Position numbers and translations under genes: made by a program
Part shown: one piece after another, positions 1 through 10,640 of the stretch
How positions within the stretch are numbered: the first letter of the stretch is position 1
Layout: each line of letters starts with the position of its first letter
Source of the DNA: Fodinicola feengrottensis
Lineage (GTDB): Bacteria > Actinomycetota > Actinomycetes > Mycobacteriales > HKI-0501
DNA: 64,000 bases
Reading direction: 5' to 3'
Assembly (NCBI RefSeq): GCF_010993775.1
Contig: NZ_WOTO01000015.1
Span: forward strand, 62,001 to 126,000
The notes under the pieces: model-generated
The model's input: the letters and a program-made list of their open reading frames with translations, nothing else
Told to the model about the DNA's origin: nothing
The model's database searches: none

Positions 1-568
1 ACAAGCCCAACGCGATGCCCGAATCCGTACGTGACCGGCTCTCGGTGACACACGAGTTCGTGCTGCTGCTCACCAAAGCTGAAGACTTCGACTTCGACTT
101 GGACGCGATCCGCATCCCGCACCGCTCCGCCGGCATCACCCCACGCCCGGGACAGGACCGCGAACCCCCAACAGCGGCGCACCGGCAAGTACGCCGCAGG
201 CAACCCGCAATTGCCCCACGCATACCGGTACGCCGGCCTCAACGTCGGCGGGCGACACCTGTACGGACATCCCAAGGGCAAGAACCCCGGCACCGTCTGG
301 TCCATCCCCACCAGACCAGACCCACCCGGCACGCGCACTGCGCCACCTTTCCCCTCGACCTGCCGCTGCGGGCGATCGCCGCCGGCAGCGCGACCGGCGG
401 TGTTGTCCTTGACCCGTTCCAAGGCTCCGGCACCACAGCGGTCGCGGCCCGGCAGCTCTCGATCGGCGTTACATCGGCATCGACCTCAACACCGACTACC
501 TCGACCTGACACGGCGCCGGCTGAACACCGAAATGCCGCCTCGCGCCAGCGAGCCACATACCGATTAA
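1..568 (+). pseudogene. Site-specific DNA methyltransferase, partial and frameshifted
   Basis: The 5' end lies outside the window. Pieces in three frames match a phage/mobile-element type DNA methylase. PESVRDRLSVTHEFVLLLTK opens it, then GKNPGTVWSIPTRP near 280-310, then LDPFQGSGTTAVAARQL near 410-450 (the FxGxG SAM-binding motif I). After another shift comes YIGIDLNTDYLDLTRRRL, ending at a TAA at 566. Motif I sitting at the C-terminal side is typical of beta-class N4-cytosine/N6-adenine methylases. At least three frame changes within 570 bp make it non-functional as read. The target base is not predictable. Confidence 0.7.
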
Positions 569-720
569 CGGCGGTGGTGGCTCCGCTACGGGCGCCGCGA
601 CGCCCGGCCAGGCCGGCTGCCCGACAGCGTCACTTTCCTGGAACGTCGAACCGACCCGGCCGCGCCGGAGCCGCAGCGGAGCAATGGCGTCCGGCCCCGG
701 TACATCCTGTGAGGAACCCT

Positions 721-2105
721 GTGACGGTCGTCTACCGCGATTCTCAGATCACCGTCGTCCACGGCAACTGCCTGACCGTTCTGCCGGAGTTGGGCGCGGA
801 GTCGGTGGAACGCGGTGGTCTGCGACCCGCCATACGGTCTGGAGCTCATGGGACAGGACTGGGACCGTCCCTGGACCGTCTCGCCTATCCACACAACGTC
901 CTTCGCCGCCCGCGCAGATGTCCAGCCGCCAGGACACCGCGACAGCCGCAATCCGTACTGCCGTACCTGTCGATGCCAACGCGGCGCGCGATGGTGCGCG
1001 TACTCCGAACCGGCGTGGGACCGCGAACCGCGCGGCGATCTCGTGGTGTACGGCCACTGGTGTGGCCGGTAGGCCACGGAGTGCCTGCGTGTGCTTGGAC
1101 TCGGCGAGTATCTGGTCACCTTCGGCGACGCCCGGACCTGGCACCGGCTGGTGACCGCCATCCAGGACAGCGGATTCCAGATCCGCGACACCATCGCGTG
1201 GCTCTACGGACAGGGCCTCCCCAAAACCACGACGTCGGCAAAGCCGTAACGGCCCGCCAACAATCCGCCCCCGTGACGAACACCCACGCGGACTGGCAAG
1301 GCTGGGGGACCGCGCTCAAACCCGCGTTCGAGCTGATCATCGTCGCCCGCAAAAACCGGTGCGCGGCACCATCGCGGACAACGTCATCGCTCACTGGCTC
1401 GGGGCGCTCAACATCGACGCGGCGCACGTGTACACCACCGACCGTGGCGCACGCGACTCACCATCCGCCGGTTTCCCCCCGCCGCCGCCGCCGTCGATGC
1501 CATTACCAGTTGGCGACCTGCCAGCGCGCCGCGCCCGCCTACACCGGTCGCAGCTCAGCCGGCAGATCGCCACCGAACGTGCTGCTCGGCCACAGCCCAC
1601 ACTGCGCCCGCACGTGCGCTCTCGGCTACGCAGTCGACGCACTGGACACGGCCAGCGGCACCCTGGTCAGCGGCGCGAACCCGCGACGACGAGCCAGCGA
1701 CAGGTTCGGAACTGTCTATGGTCACCTGCCGGGCGACCGCGCCTGCCTGCCGTCGCGCGGCGGCGGGCCGGGGCGGCGCGTCCCGGTTCTTCCCAGCGTC
1801 CCGGTGGCACGCCAAAGCCAACCGCGCCGAGCGGCCCCGCGCGACGGACGGTCTCGCGTATCCCCACCGTGAAGCCGGTGGACTTGATGCGCTGGCTCGT
1901 ACGACTGATGACCCCACCCAATGGCCTGATCCTGGATCCCTTTCTGGGCTCCGGTACGACCGCCCAAGCCGCCCGAGCGGAAGGCATGCGATGCCTTGGA
2001 ATCGAACAGAACCAGACCTACCTGCCCTTGATCACCCAACGACTCAGCCGACCAGGGAGCCCACCGCCGGAGCCGCCCGCGCAGACAGCGGCGGGCGAAC
2101 GCTGA
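721..2105 (+). pseudogene. Second beta-class DNA methyltransferase, frameshifted
   Basis: It starts as VTVVYRDSQITVVHGNCL at GTG 721. An extra A near 812 moves the frame before the catalytic motif IV, VCDPPYGLELMGQDWDR. Further fragments are a VTFGDARTWHRLV-like stretch near 1110, GWGTALKPAFELIIVARK near 1305 and DNVIAHWLGALNIDA near 1380. The end has motif I (LILDPFLGSGTTAQAARAEG) and CLGIEQNQTYLPLI, before TGA at 2103. The order DPPY then FLGSGTT indicates a beta-class amino-methyltransferase, common on actinophages and integrative elements. Several frame changes make it a pseudogene or badly sequenced. It overlaps the next small HTH gene. Confidence 0.7.
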
Positions 2106-2308
2106 GCATCGACCAGGTGCGGCGGCTGCCGGCGGTGGTCGATCTGGTCACCGCCGCGCGGGCACTGGGCATTGGCCGCACCACCGCGTACGCCATGGTG
2201 CGCCGCGGCGAGTTCCCGGTGACGGTCTTCAAGACCGGGGCCACGTTCAAGGTGCCCACGGCGCCGCTGCTGGTACTACTCCAACTCGACCGCAACAGCG
2301 CAGGCTAG
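2102..2308 (+). CDS. Small helix-turn-helix (excisionase/AlpA-like) protein
   Basis: About 68 residues. ATAARALGIGRTTAYAMVRR followed by GEFPVTVFKTGATFKVPTAPLL is the winged-HTH arrangement of AlpA/Xis-like proteins that precede integrases in actinobacterial integrative elements. The start is uncertain: CTG 2102 overlaps the methylase stop and GTG 2117 is an alternative. No integrase follows. Role (inference): DNA-binding accessory or excision factor left from a mobile element. Confidence 0.6.
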   Translation: MSIDQVRRLPAVVDLVTAARALGIGRTTAYAMVRRGEFPVTVFKTGATFKVPTAPLLVLLQLDRNSAG

Positions 2309-2380
2309 GAGGTCAGCCGGCGCAATCCGGGCTGAGGCATCGGAGCGGAGAAGGGTCAGGGTGAGATGGCTGCCAGGCGT

Positions 2381-2520
2381 TCACAGTTCGCGTTCGAGAC
2401 GCGCAACGACCTCCCGGTATCGGCTGACCGGCACCAGGTGCACACCGTCGAAAGCGCCGCTGTCGCGGATGGCCAGGGCTTGCTCGCACGCCGCGTCCAC
2501 TCCAGTTTTCACCTGCCGCT
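2381..2520 (-). pseudogene. Short C-terminal gene remnant, possibly TIM-barrel enzyme
   Basis: On the minus strand the frame ending at TGA 2381 reads ACEQALAIRDSGAFDGVHLV then PVSRYREVVARLEREL. A short sheet followed by an Arg-rich terminal helix resembles the C-terminus of a TIM-barrel enzyme such as a methylenetetrahydrofolate reductase. The match is from memory and weak. No upstream continuation or start is evident, so at most this is a remnant. Confidence 0.25.
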
Positions 2521-2991
2521 GACAGCGATGTCGGGTCGCGCGGTGGGTGCGTAGGCCGCGGGTTGGTGTGATCGGACCATCCGGATTGTGGGCGTGCCTG
2601 ACCGGGCAACGTCGTCGTGCCGGCGTTGCCTGATGCGTCCTGTGTGGGCAGTGGTGGAGGAATGGCGCACGACATTACGCAACATGGTGCTTACGGCCGC
2701 GCGGTACACGTCGCGGATGGCGTCCCGGCACCGCGTATCGCCTTTGAACAACACGGCGACGCTGTTCTGCACCATCGGCTACTTCCCGATCGGGATAGTT
2801 AGTTCCCCGGGTATCCCTCCGGGCGAGACGGCCCGTATCGTCCGTGTCCGGTGTCCCCCACCCCGTGAATGAAGAGACGCGTGCGCGTCGCGATGCACCG
2901 AAAGCCACGACTGCGCACGGCTACCTCACCAGCCGAGGGGACGAGTTGCAAACATTGCCACTACCAGCAGTAAGGCCGAGGTGTATGTCAC
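2521..2991. other. Region without a convincing gene
   Basis: ORFs of 60-120 codons occur on both strands here, but none shows a recognisable motif or a start with ribosome-binding site. It may hold decayed sequence between the mobile-element remnants and the solute-binding protein gene, plus that gene's promoter. Confidence 0.4.
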
Positions 2992-4723
2992 GTGCCCGCA
3001 ATAGGAATTCGCCTACCGCGAAAGTTCGTTCTCGTCGTGATCGGGGTAGTCGCGCTCACGCTGGCTACGGCCCGCACGAGCGATGCGGCTCAAAATCAGA
3101 CCAGGCCGACGACCCGTGCCGCCGCCATGGTGTCCCACGGCGGGGGCACCGGCAAGGGCGGCACCATTCGCATCCTTGAGCCGGCCAACTTCGAATACCT
3201 CGATCCGGCCGAGCTCTACAGCGCCGACGAGGCGGACTTCGGTCGGTTGTTCCTGCGCACGTTGACGATCGTCGATCGTCGATGACACGCCTGGACGGAA
3301 GCCGACGATCAAGCCGGACATCGCGCGGGACACCGGAACTCCGTCCGATGGTGACCGGACCTGGACGTTCCGGTTGCGTCACGGCGTCACCTACGAGGAC
3401 GGCTCGCCGGTGACGTCGGCCGACATCAAGTACGCCGTCGAGCGCACTTTCGCCTCCGATGTCCTCCCGGGCGTGCCGCCTTATCTGCCCGTGCTGTTGG
3501 CCAACCCGGACCATTACGCCGGCCCGTACAAGGATCCGAACAAGGACCTGGCCGCGGTGCAGACGCCCGATCCGTACACCATCGTGTTCCACTTCGCCGC
3601 GCCGCAGCCCGACGCGCCGTGGATGATGTCGATGGCGACCGCCCCGGTGCCGAAGGCCAAGGACGATGGGCGCGACTACACGTTGCATCCGGTCGCGTCT
3701 GGCCCCTACCGGATCGACAGTTACTCGCCGAACAAGTCGATCACGCTGGTACGCAACCCGAAATGGAACCCCGCGACCGATCCTCACCGCCCGGCGCTGC
3801 CCGACCGGTACGAGGTGACGTTCGGTATTGATCGCGCGACGATCAGCCAACGGTTGATCGCGGATCGGGGCGAGGACCGCAACGCACTCACGCTGTTCGA
3901 CACTTTGCAGGGCGCCGACATACCCAAGCTGGGCCAGCCCAGCGTGAAACGCCGCGTCGTCACCGGATCCGGCCACGCGGTGCTCTACATCGTCTTCAAC
4001 GAACTGAAGATCAAGGACCTGCAGGTGCGCAAGGCGATCGCGTTGGCGATCAACCGGCAGGCCGTCCTGACCGCACAAGGCGGCCCAGCGTTCGGCTCAC
4101 TGACCAACACGATCATCCCCGAAGGCATCGCCGGGCGGAACTCCATCGATCTCGGTCTCAAGCCGACCGGCGACCCCGTGGCGGCGGCCAAGGCGCTGAA
4201 CGGCACGCCGGTACCGACCCTGCACTTCGGCGTATCCAGCACCTCGACGAAACAGAAGGCGATCGCGGCGCAGGTGCAAAGCGACCTCAAGGCAATCGGC
4301 ATCAACGTCGTGATCGACGAGATCCCTACCGACTCCTACAGCAAGACCCTGCACAACGACGACAAGGCACCGGATCTGTTCGTCTCCGGCTTCCAGCCGG
4401 ACTGGCCCACCGCCGCCGCAATCATCCCTGCGGTGCTTGGCCCGGACGCAAGCGGCACGAAGTGGGTCTCAACGAACCTCGCCCGCTACTACGACCCGAC
4501 CACGTCTGGGCAGATCGCCGAGTTGGCCTCGTCGAGCGCCGATCCGGCCCAGGTCGGCAAGCAGTTCAACGACCTCACCAACCAAGTCCTGTCGACAAAC
4601 TGGCCGATGCTGCCGGTGGTCGAAAGCCGCAACTTGCAGGTGGTCGGCTCGAACATCCGCAATGCGGGACTGTCCACGCTCTACTCCCAGATCGATCTGC
4701 TGCGGGTTGGTGTCCGGCGCTGA
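2992..4723 (+). pseudogene. ABC transporter substrate-binding protein, family 5 (DppA/OppA-like), one frameshift
   Basis: A GTG start gives an N-terminal signal peptide (FVLVVIGVVALTLATA). The mature part matches family 5 solute-binding proteins: GGTIRILEPANFEYLDPAEL early, WTFRLRHGVTYEDGSPVTS, then DIKYAVERTF, and a C-terminal QIDLLRVGVRR. The reading frame breaks once, at 3267-3280, where the heptamer GATCGTC occurs twice. Removing one copy restores LTIVDDTPGRKPTIKPDIA and a protein of about 575 residues. Expected role: extracytoplasmic capture of peptides, nickel or similar solutes. No permease or ATPase genes are adjacent, so it is an orphan component. Confidence 0.85.
3267..3280 (+). repeat. 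7-bp tandem duplication causing frameshift
   Basis: GATCGTC occurs twice in direct succession. One copy gives an in-frame solute-binding protein and two copies give a stop at 3283. This is the clearest single slippage lesion in the window. Confidence 0.85.
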
Positions 4724-4832
4724 TGCGTTAACCCAGAACTGCCCAGCTGTCCGGCTCGGGCGTGACTGCGATGAACTCGCGCGTCTGCTGTTTCGGACGC
4801 GGGCCGTCATCGCGTCTATCCGCCGAGCTGCC

Positions 4833-4873
4833 CACGCTGAACCGAGTCGAACGTCGAGGCTCGGTTCAGCGTG
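4833..4873. terminator. Bidirectional hairpin terminator
   Basis: A perfect 14-bp inverted repeat, CACGCTGAACCGAG at 4833-4846 and its complement at 4860-4873, with a 13-nt loop. It lies between the convergent ends of the solute-binding protein gene and the deoxyribosyltransferase-like gene, overlapping the latter's stop codon. No U-tract, as is usual in high-GC actinomycetes. Confidence 0.75.
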
Positions 4874-5343
4874 CCGCTTGACAAGCTGTATCTGTCACCT
4901 GATGTGAGCGGTAATTGTCACCGGCTGAACGCGAGCTGCGGGCAACGGCCAGCCATGTGCGAATCGGGATACCGTCACGGGGATGCGTCTACTGGTCAGA
5001 CGGGGATCGGTGAACGAGATCGGCTTGCCGATGGCATCGGCATATGCGATCTCCCTGCTCGTGGACTCGCCGATATACCCGCCGGGGTTGACGACCAGAA
5101 CTCGGTCAGCCAGGTCGATCTTGCGCAGGTGGAATGCGTCCAGCGCAGTCTTCTGCTCTCATTGGTGACCAACTCGTCTGCTTCGCCCGGCGCGACGACG
5201 ATGACACCCGCGAAGGTCAGATCGCGGTTCGCCGCACGCATCTCGTCCACGAACCGGGTAGAGCCGCAGATGCAGACAATCTCAGGTCGGTCACGGCCCG
5301 GTCCTTCGGCCGAACGGGAAACCGTCAGTGTGCACGGTGACAT
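4866..5343 (-). pseudogene. Nucleoside 2-deoxyribosyltransferase-like protein, one frameshift
   Basis: The N-terminal frame reads EIVCICGSTRFVDEMRAANR and LTFAGVIVVAPGEADE. After a 1-nt shift near 5165 the frame continues KTALDAFHLRKIDLADRVLV, VNPGGYIGESTSREIAYADA and ends at TGA 4866. The nucleotide-binding GSTRF loop and the GGYIGESTxxEIxYA segment are typical of the nucleoside 2-deoxyribosyltransferase/DUF4406-like superfamily, often carried on phages and plasmids. ATG 5343 is the likely start. Substrate unknown. The shift sits in a GAGAG repeat. Confidence 0.65.
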
Positions 5344-5562
5344 CACAGACAAGCACACGAGCCAACAGTTTACGCAGTGAGATGGATACCACGCGGATGC
5401 ACCATCGCAGGCGGCAGCGACAGCTACCGCTCACATGTGACAGATACCCCTCACAATCACACCAGCATATTCAGGGGATCTAGCAGACACGCTATTGCCC
5501 TTGTCCAGGTCGTACGCGGACATGTGGGCGGCGGAAGAAGGCGTCAGTCAGGCACTGCGCCG

Positions 5563-6719
5563 TCACGGTTCCCGCAGCGTCGTCGAGATCGCGATGGCGA
5601 TCAGTGGAATGAGCGTCAGCACGACGAAGGCGCCGTACGGGCCGGTATGGTCGGCGACGATGCCGAGCACTGGCATGAGCAGGCCGCCCGCGCTCACGGC
5701 GAGGCCGAGTGTGACGCCGGCCGCGGTTCCTGGTCGGGTTGGCAAGTAGTCCTGGCCGAGCTTGACGAGCACGGCGAAGGGCAGGTTGGCAACCAGGCCG
5801 ACCAGCAGCACCAGCGGCAGCGCCGCGTACTTGTTGTCGCAAAAAACAACAGCGCGGCGAGTGCGGGTAGGAGCAGCGTGTTGCCGAGTTGGACGGTGCG
5901 CACGAGACCTATCCGGTCACCGATGCGAGCGCCGATGACGGTACCGAGCACGCCACCACCCAGTTCCAGGGCGAGTGCGGTGCCGCCGAGTTCGGTGGAT
6001 GCGCCGAGGTGCGTGATCCAGTACAGCGAGACGAAGGTGTTGACCCCGAAGGACACGCTGGAGCGGATGATTTCCACGCAGGTGAGCGCAACGAACCGGC
6101 CGGGCCGGTTGACGCCGTTGGTGACGGTCGTCCTTGTGCTGGCGGTGGCGTGGACTCGATGTTGGTGACGGAACAGGATCACGCCCATGAGTACGGCGGG
6201 CGGGATGAACAGCGCGGTCGCGCCGATGCCGAGGTGGTCCAGGGCCGGGGTAGCGATGGCGGGTGCGACGAAGAAGCCAACGCTACCGCCAGCGGCGAAG
6301 TAGCTCATCGCGGTGGCACTGCCGCCAGCGTCGCTGCGCGCGTCCCGGGACGCCGGCGGGTGGAACATGGCCACGCCGAACCCTGAGAGCAGTAGCAAAG
6401 CGAAGACCAGTGGGTACTGCGGGAGCAGACCCGCGAGACCGGCGCCGGTTCCGGCGAGGCCGATGCCCAGCGGTGCCATCCACGGCAGGCGGCGCCGGTC
6501 GGCGAGTACGCCGATGGCCAGTTGGGGGATGGCGCTGCCGAGGGCGGCGGCCGTGGCTAGGCCGGACGCGGCGAGATAGCCGAAGTGACGTTCCAGCACG
6601 AAGTAGGGCACGGCGGTCGGAACGAGGCCCTGGTAGAAGTCGTCGACCGCATGCGCGCTGGCCCAGATCCGCATCCGGGACCAGGTCGACCGTGGTGCGG
6701 CGAGCGTCGGCGTTGTCAC
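5563..6719 (-). pseudogene. MFS transporter, fosmidomycin-resistance (Fsr)-like, one frameshift
   Basis: Polytopic membrane protein with the Fsr-type start HAVDDFYQGLVPTAVPYFVL and a GVAMFHPPASRDAR motif after the fourth helix. The C-terminal part (LPLVLLVGLVANLPFAVLVK onward) is in another frame. Adding one T to the T6 run near 5860 rejoins them into about 385 residues. Likely start GTG 6719. Proton-driven efflux of small molecules is expected from the family. It is divergent from the CynX-like exporter gene with about 250 bp between. Confidence 0.75.
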
Positions 6720-6966
6720 CTGATGACGGTGACAAACCGCCGAGCTGTCCGCTTTCAATATTCTGCCGCGTTATGTCAAGTATCCGCCAGGTGCTGGCGC
6801 ATGCCTCGCGGCGCTCAACATTGGCGGCTGTTTTTTGATATTTACGGACGGATTTTTGGAAGCAGCCGGGACGGCACTCCATCACGATTAGGGCCATGAA
6901 ACGGAGAACGCCCCCACGCACGACCCATCCAACCAGCACCGCACCGAAGCACGGCCGCACCATCGC

Positions 6967-8170
6967 GTGCTGCTGGTGATCGCGCTGGCCGTCACCGGTT
7001 TCGGCCTGCGGGCCGCCGTGACCAGCGTGGGTTCGGTCCTGGACAACATCCAACATGATCTGCACACCAACAGCATCGTCGGAGGTGTGCTCACCACCTT
7101 GCCCGTCCTGTGCTTCGCCCTGCTGGGCGCATGCGCACCGGCGCTGTCGGCGAAGCTGGGGGCGCACCGAGCGACCGTGCTCGCGCTCGCGGTCTCCTGC
7201 ATCGGGTTCGTCAGCCGCTCGTTCGCCCCCGACATCATCGTTTTCCTTGTTCTGTCCGTGGTGACCCTGTCCGGCGCGGCCGTGGCCAATGTGCTGCTCC
7301 CGTCGCTGGTCAAGCTGCACTTCCCGGACCGCATAGGGCACATGACCGCCGTATACGCGACCGCCTTGAGCCTCGGGACCGCGATCTCAGCGGGTCTGAC
7401 GGTCCCGATCGCGGATGCCGGCGGAAGTTGGCGGGTCGGTCTGGCGGTGTGGGCCGTCTCCCGGCTCTGGCGATCCTGCCCTGGCTCCCTACGATCCGAC
7501 GCGAGTCCCGGCCAGCCCCCGTGATCTCGACCGAACCTCGCAAGCTCGGTCGCCGGGATCTCGTCCGCAGCCAGACCGCGTGGATGCTGACGCTGTTCTT
7601 CGGATCGCTGTCGGCGATCGCCTATATCGGGTTCGGCTGGATGGCGCCGTACATGGGCGCGCATGGCATCTCCGCGGCGACCGCCGGGGCGATGGTCGCC
7701 GTCATGACCGGCGTTAGTATCCCGGTGGCCATGGGCATCCCGATCATCCCGCGAGCCAGGCACCGCACGGTGATCGTCGCGCGCTCGTCGCCTGCCTCGC
7801 GGCGTCGTTCGTGGGCTTGGGCATCGCGCCGGTTGGCGGTGCATGGGTGTGGATGGTGCTCTTCGGGGTGGGCACCGGATTGTTCCCGCTCAGTCTGACG
7901 ATGATCGGTATGCGGGCGCGCACGCACCAAACCACTGCGGCAACCTCCGCGTTCGTACAAGCAATCGGATACCTGATCGCGGGCACCGGGCCGCTGCTCT
8001 TCGGGGCGCTGTACAGCGCAACCGGAGGATGGACCGCCCCACTGTCGCTGCTGTGGGTCGCCCTTGCCATCACGACCATCACCGGCTGGCTCGCCGCCCG
8101 GCACAGGTTCGTCGATGACGAGACCGTGGAAGCTCGCCGTCGAGCCGTCGAGGCCACCCAGACCAACTGA
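6967..8170 (+). pseudogene. CynX/NimT-family MFS transporter, two frameshifts
   Basis: It begins VLLVIALAVTGFGLRAAVTS, a hallmark of the CynX/NimT family (first helix with GxR), followed by the DNIQHDLH and LTTLPVLCFALLGACAP segments. Near 7460 a TC duplication and near 7785 a 1-nt indel split it into three frames. The pieces join into about 400 residues ending in DDETVEARRRAVEATQTN. GTG 6967 is the first usable start in frame, but codons upstream back to about 6905 are also open. Role: efflux or uptake of small anions or nitroimidazole-like compounds in the family; the substrate here is unknown. Confidence 0.75.
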
Positions 8171-8240
8171 TCTGGTTACCCCACGGCTTCTTGACATGGC
8201 GCACCCTGGCCGCCAGTCACCGAGCCACCTGCTGATCCGA

Positions 8241-9024
8241 TTAGACCTCACCCCCCCCCTCCCTCGTATCGCGATACCGTCGCTGGTAGGACGCCGGAGT
8301 TTGCCCAACCAACTGAGTGAATGTCGTGATGAACGCGCTCGGCGTAGCCCACCCAAATCGCGCGGCAATCTCGGTCACGGACCCGCCATCCTCAAGGAGC
8401 GCGGCCGATGCATGAAATACCCGCACCAAGCTGCGCCACTGTGGATACGTCACCCCGAACGATGCGAAACAACCTGCTCAGCGATCGCTCGCTCAAATTC
8501 ACGGCGTTAGAAAGAATCGAAAGCGGCATATTCTGACCCAGATCAGCCTCGACCATCGCGCATACTCTCGCCAAACGCCTATCGCGCGGATTCGGCAGGC
8601 GGATACCAGTCCGAGGGGCGATCGCGACGAGCCCCGAGAGTAGTGCTTTCGCCTCCCTCTGCAGGGCGACCGGTATTCGCGCCTCGGTAAGCTCCATCTG
8701 TAGCGCGCGAACGAGCCCGCTCGCCGCGAATACGCTCGGAACATCGACGTCGCGCTCGACAGCGGCTATATCAGTCAACTCAAGGGCGTGGACTCGGGTA
8801 TTCCCGAAGATTCGATGCTCATGCCACACACCGGCAGGGATGAGCACAGCGCGATCCGGCGTCACCGACCACACACCGTTGCTGGTCGTCACGGCGATGA
8901 GGCCCCCGCACTCACATAGACGATCTGATCGTGGTCGTGGACGTGTGCGGCGATGACACTCCCGCCGCTATGCGCGACAGCATCCGTCGCCCCACTAGGT
9001 AGGTAGGTAATTAATTTCGTCCAT
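8241..9024 (-). pseudogene. AraC-family regulator with cupin N-terminus, three frame breaks
   Basis: The cupin-like sensor part reads HVHDHDQIVYVSAG then VWSVTPDRAVLIPAGVWHEH. The C-terminal double HTH includes LSILSNAVNLSERSLSRLFR and VTEIAARFGWATPSAFITTF. Three breaks: (AGGT)3 at 8997-9008, where two copies would give MDEINYLPSGATDAVAHSGG from ATG 9024; a missing G near 8905; and a 1-2 nt indel near 8450. Family role: ligand-responsive transcription factor. It faces the CynX-like transporter gene convergently and may once have regulated a neighbouring exporter (inference). Confidence 0.75.
8997..9008 (+). repeat. Tetranucleotide repeat (AGGT)3 near AraC start
   Basis: Three copies of AGGT (ACCT on the coding minus strand), 16 nt inside the predicted ATG. 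Two copies keep the AraC frame open from ATG 9024; three copies put a TAG directly behind the repeat. Confidence 0.6.
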
Positions 9025-9342
9025 CACGGCCAGAATAGTGGGCCGGATGCGGCAACGCAGCTACAGATCTTGAACGAACAGAGATCATGGTTGTGAACGC
9101 TGACCTGCCGACCCTCCCTTATCCCGACGGCCGCCGCGTCCACCACCGGAAGTCACCTTGCACGCATCCCCACGCAGTACCGCCCACCGCCACAGCTTGT
9201 ACTTTCCTGGCTCGCGGAGACGACACATAGGAAGTCATCATCCTGCCGCGGCTGGGATCACGTGCTGACGGACGCCGTCATCTCGCTCACTCATGCGTCA
9301 GTCCCGGAATTGCTGATTCCCGACTTCCAAACCTCGGGCGCT
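9025..9342. other. Intergenic region, nothing recognised
   Basis: Upstream region of the AraC gene, holding its promoter. No ORF with family features is visible on either strand. Confidence 0.4.
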
Positions 9343-9505
9343 GCCAGATCCACGTGTCGGCAACAACAACTCCTACAACAAAGACAGCGTCGAGAACGCC
9401 GTCAAGAAAGCAGTCTGCGCGCGACAGGTCACCCTCGCGGCCGCGCAGCAGACGATGCGATGCTGGAACTGGACCACCGCCAAGGCCGTCCTCGGGATCG
9501 GCTGA
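9343..9505 (+). pseudogene. C-terminal remnant of a secreted actinobacterial protein
   Basis: The frame ending at TGA 9503 reads NNNSYNKDSVENAVKKAVCA, ARQVTLAAAQQTM and WNWTTAKAVLGIG. The pattern (K-D-x-x-E-N-x-V-x-x-x-V-C then L-x-x-A-Q) is seen at the C-terminus of small secreted actinobacterial proteins. No N-terminus or signal peptide is present upstream. The following 300 bp, to 9810, hold no supported gene. Confidence 0.35.
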
Positions 9506-9810
9506 TGACCACCGGGGATCCGGTCCGTACGCATACCCGGCACACCACGCCGGACAGCGGTTTTGTTACATCCGTTGTGACCCGCGGAGGTAAACGCCAC
9601 GGCAAAGTCATCGCGAGCGATGGGCGCGGTGGGTCTGGTATGTGTCGACTGTTCGAGCCGAGCCCCTGCGGAGGTCGGCTCCCGGATCGGTTTCAGGTTC
9701 AACGTCAACGGAGCTGGAGGTCAGCGCGGCCGGGCTCGGCATGGCCTGTGTGTCCTGGTGAGAAATCTTGGCTGACGATTGTGTTTAGCTGAGCCGAAAG
9801 CGTTCAGTCG

Positions 9811-10268
9811 CTCAGCGGGTGGTTTCAGCGATTTTCTTGACATGGTTGTTCCGGATGTTGATCAGCCGGGGCATGTACCAATTGAGTGCCGCCCGTTCGG
9901 CGACGGCTCCCAGGAGGCCGAGCGGAGCAGCGAAGTCGACCACGTCGCGCATCAAGGTGCCGCTGCTTGTCCGGCTCGAAGTGGTGGGCGTGGTGCCAGC
10001 GCTTGAACGGTCCCCGGACCTGCTCGTCGACGAAGTATCCCGGTGGCGTCAAGGCGCTGATCCGGGAGGTCATCCGCCACGGCAGGCCAAAATGCCTGGC
10101 TTGCCACGTGACGGTGTCACCGAGCGTCAGACGACCAGACGTGACGCCACTGACAGCGCGCTCGGCGGCACCGGCCATCGAAGCGGTATGCACCTCCACC
10201 TCCAATGAAACCTCAAAGACACGCTGCGGAGATGCGCTGATGCTAGTGGTGACCTCAAAACGCGGCAT
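9811..10268 (-). pseudogene. SRPBCC-family protein, one frameshift
   Basis: It starts MPRFEVTTSISASPQRVFEV, then SLEVEVHTASM, followed by VTWQARHFGLPWRMTSRISA and the conserved core FKRWHHAHHFEP. A single indel near 9965 separates the tail TLMRDVVDFAAP / NWYMPRLINIRNNHVKKIAE, ending at TGA 9811. Length (about 150 aa) and layout fit START/Bet v1-like SRPBCC proteins that bind hydrophobic ligands. Function unknown. No obvious operon partner. Confidence 0.75.
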
Positions 10269-10433
10269 TGGGCAACCCTACGACCGACGATGCCCGGGGT
10301 GCCGACATGTCCGGGTACGGTGGAGTAGCGCACCGAGCAGAACCGCCCGTACGGAGCCGGGCGGTGATCATGTCCGTCGGGCGCCTGCCAGCGGATGAAT
10401 TTCGTCTCAGTGAGGCTTGGGCGGTGGAGAGAT

Positions 10434-10640
10434 TCACGTGCGAGCCTGACCCCACCGAGGGAGTTCGCCGGACACGCCAACAGGCATTGGTTGGCCAGCA
10501 GGATCGAGAATGAACGTGGTCTGGTTCGCCAATGGGCGCCCGTGCGGAATGCTCCGCCATTGTGGATCGACATCGGTTACCTCGTAGAAGGTGGAATGAA
10601 TGGACGCCCCCCGCCGAGGGCCGCGAACACGACCTGAGGT
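10434..10640 (-). pseudogene. NRPS adenylation-domain remnant
   Basis: The minus-strand frame reads ASIHSTFYEVTDVDPQWRSI, PHGRPLANQTTFILD then PAGQPMPVGVSGEL. This is the A5-A6 region of an NRPS adenylation domain (usually Y(G/E)PTE..., IGRPxxN, PVGVxGEL). The frame stops within 10 codons after GEL, and no other NRPS domains surround it. It is an isolated scrap of about 65 codons, evidence of a lost non-ribosomal peptide cluster or a transferred fragment. Confidence 0.6.

Noticed and set aside
9262..9792. 176-codon plus-strand frame
   Set aside because: Only a short piece, in a different frame (9343-9505), looks protein-like. This frame has no motif and no ribosome-binding site.
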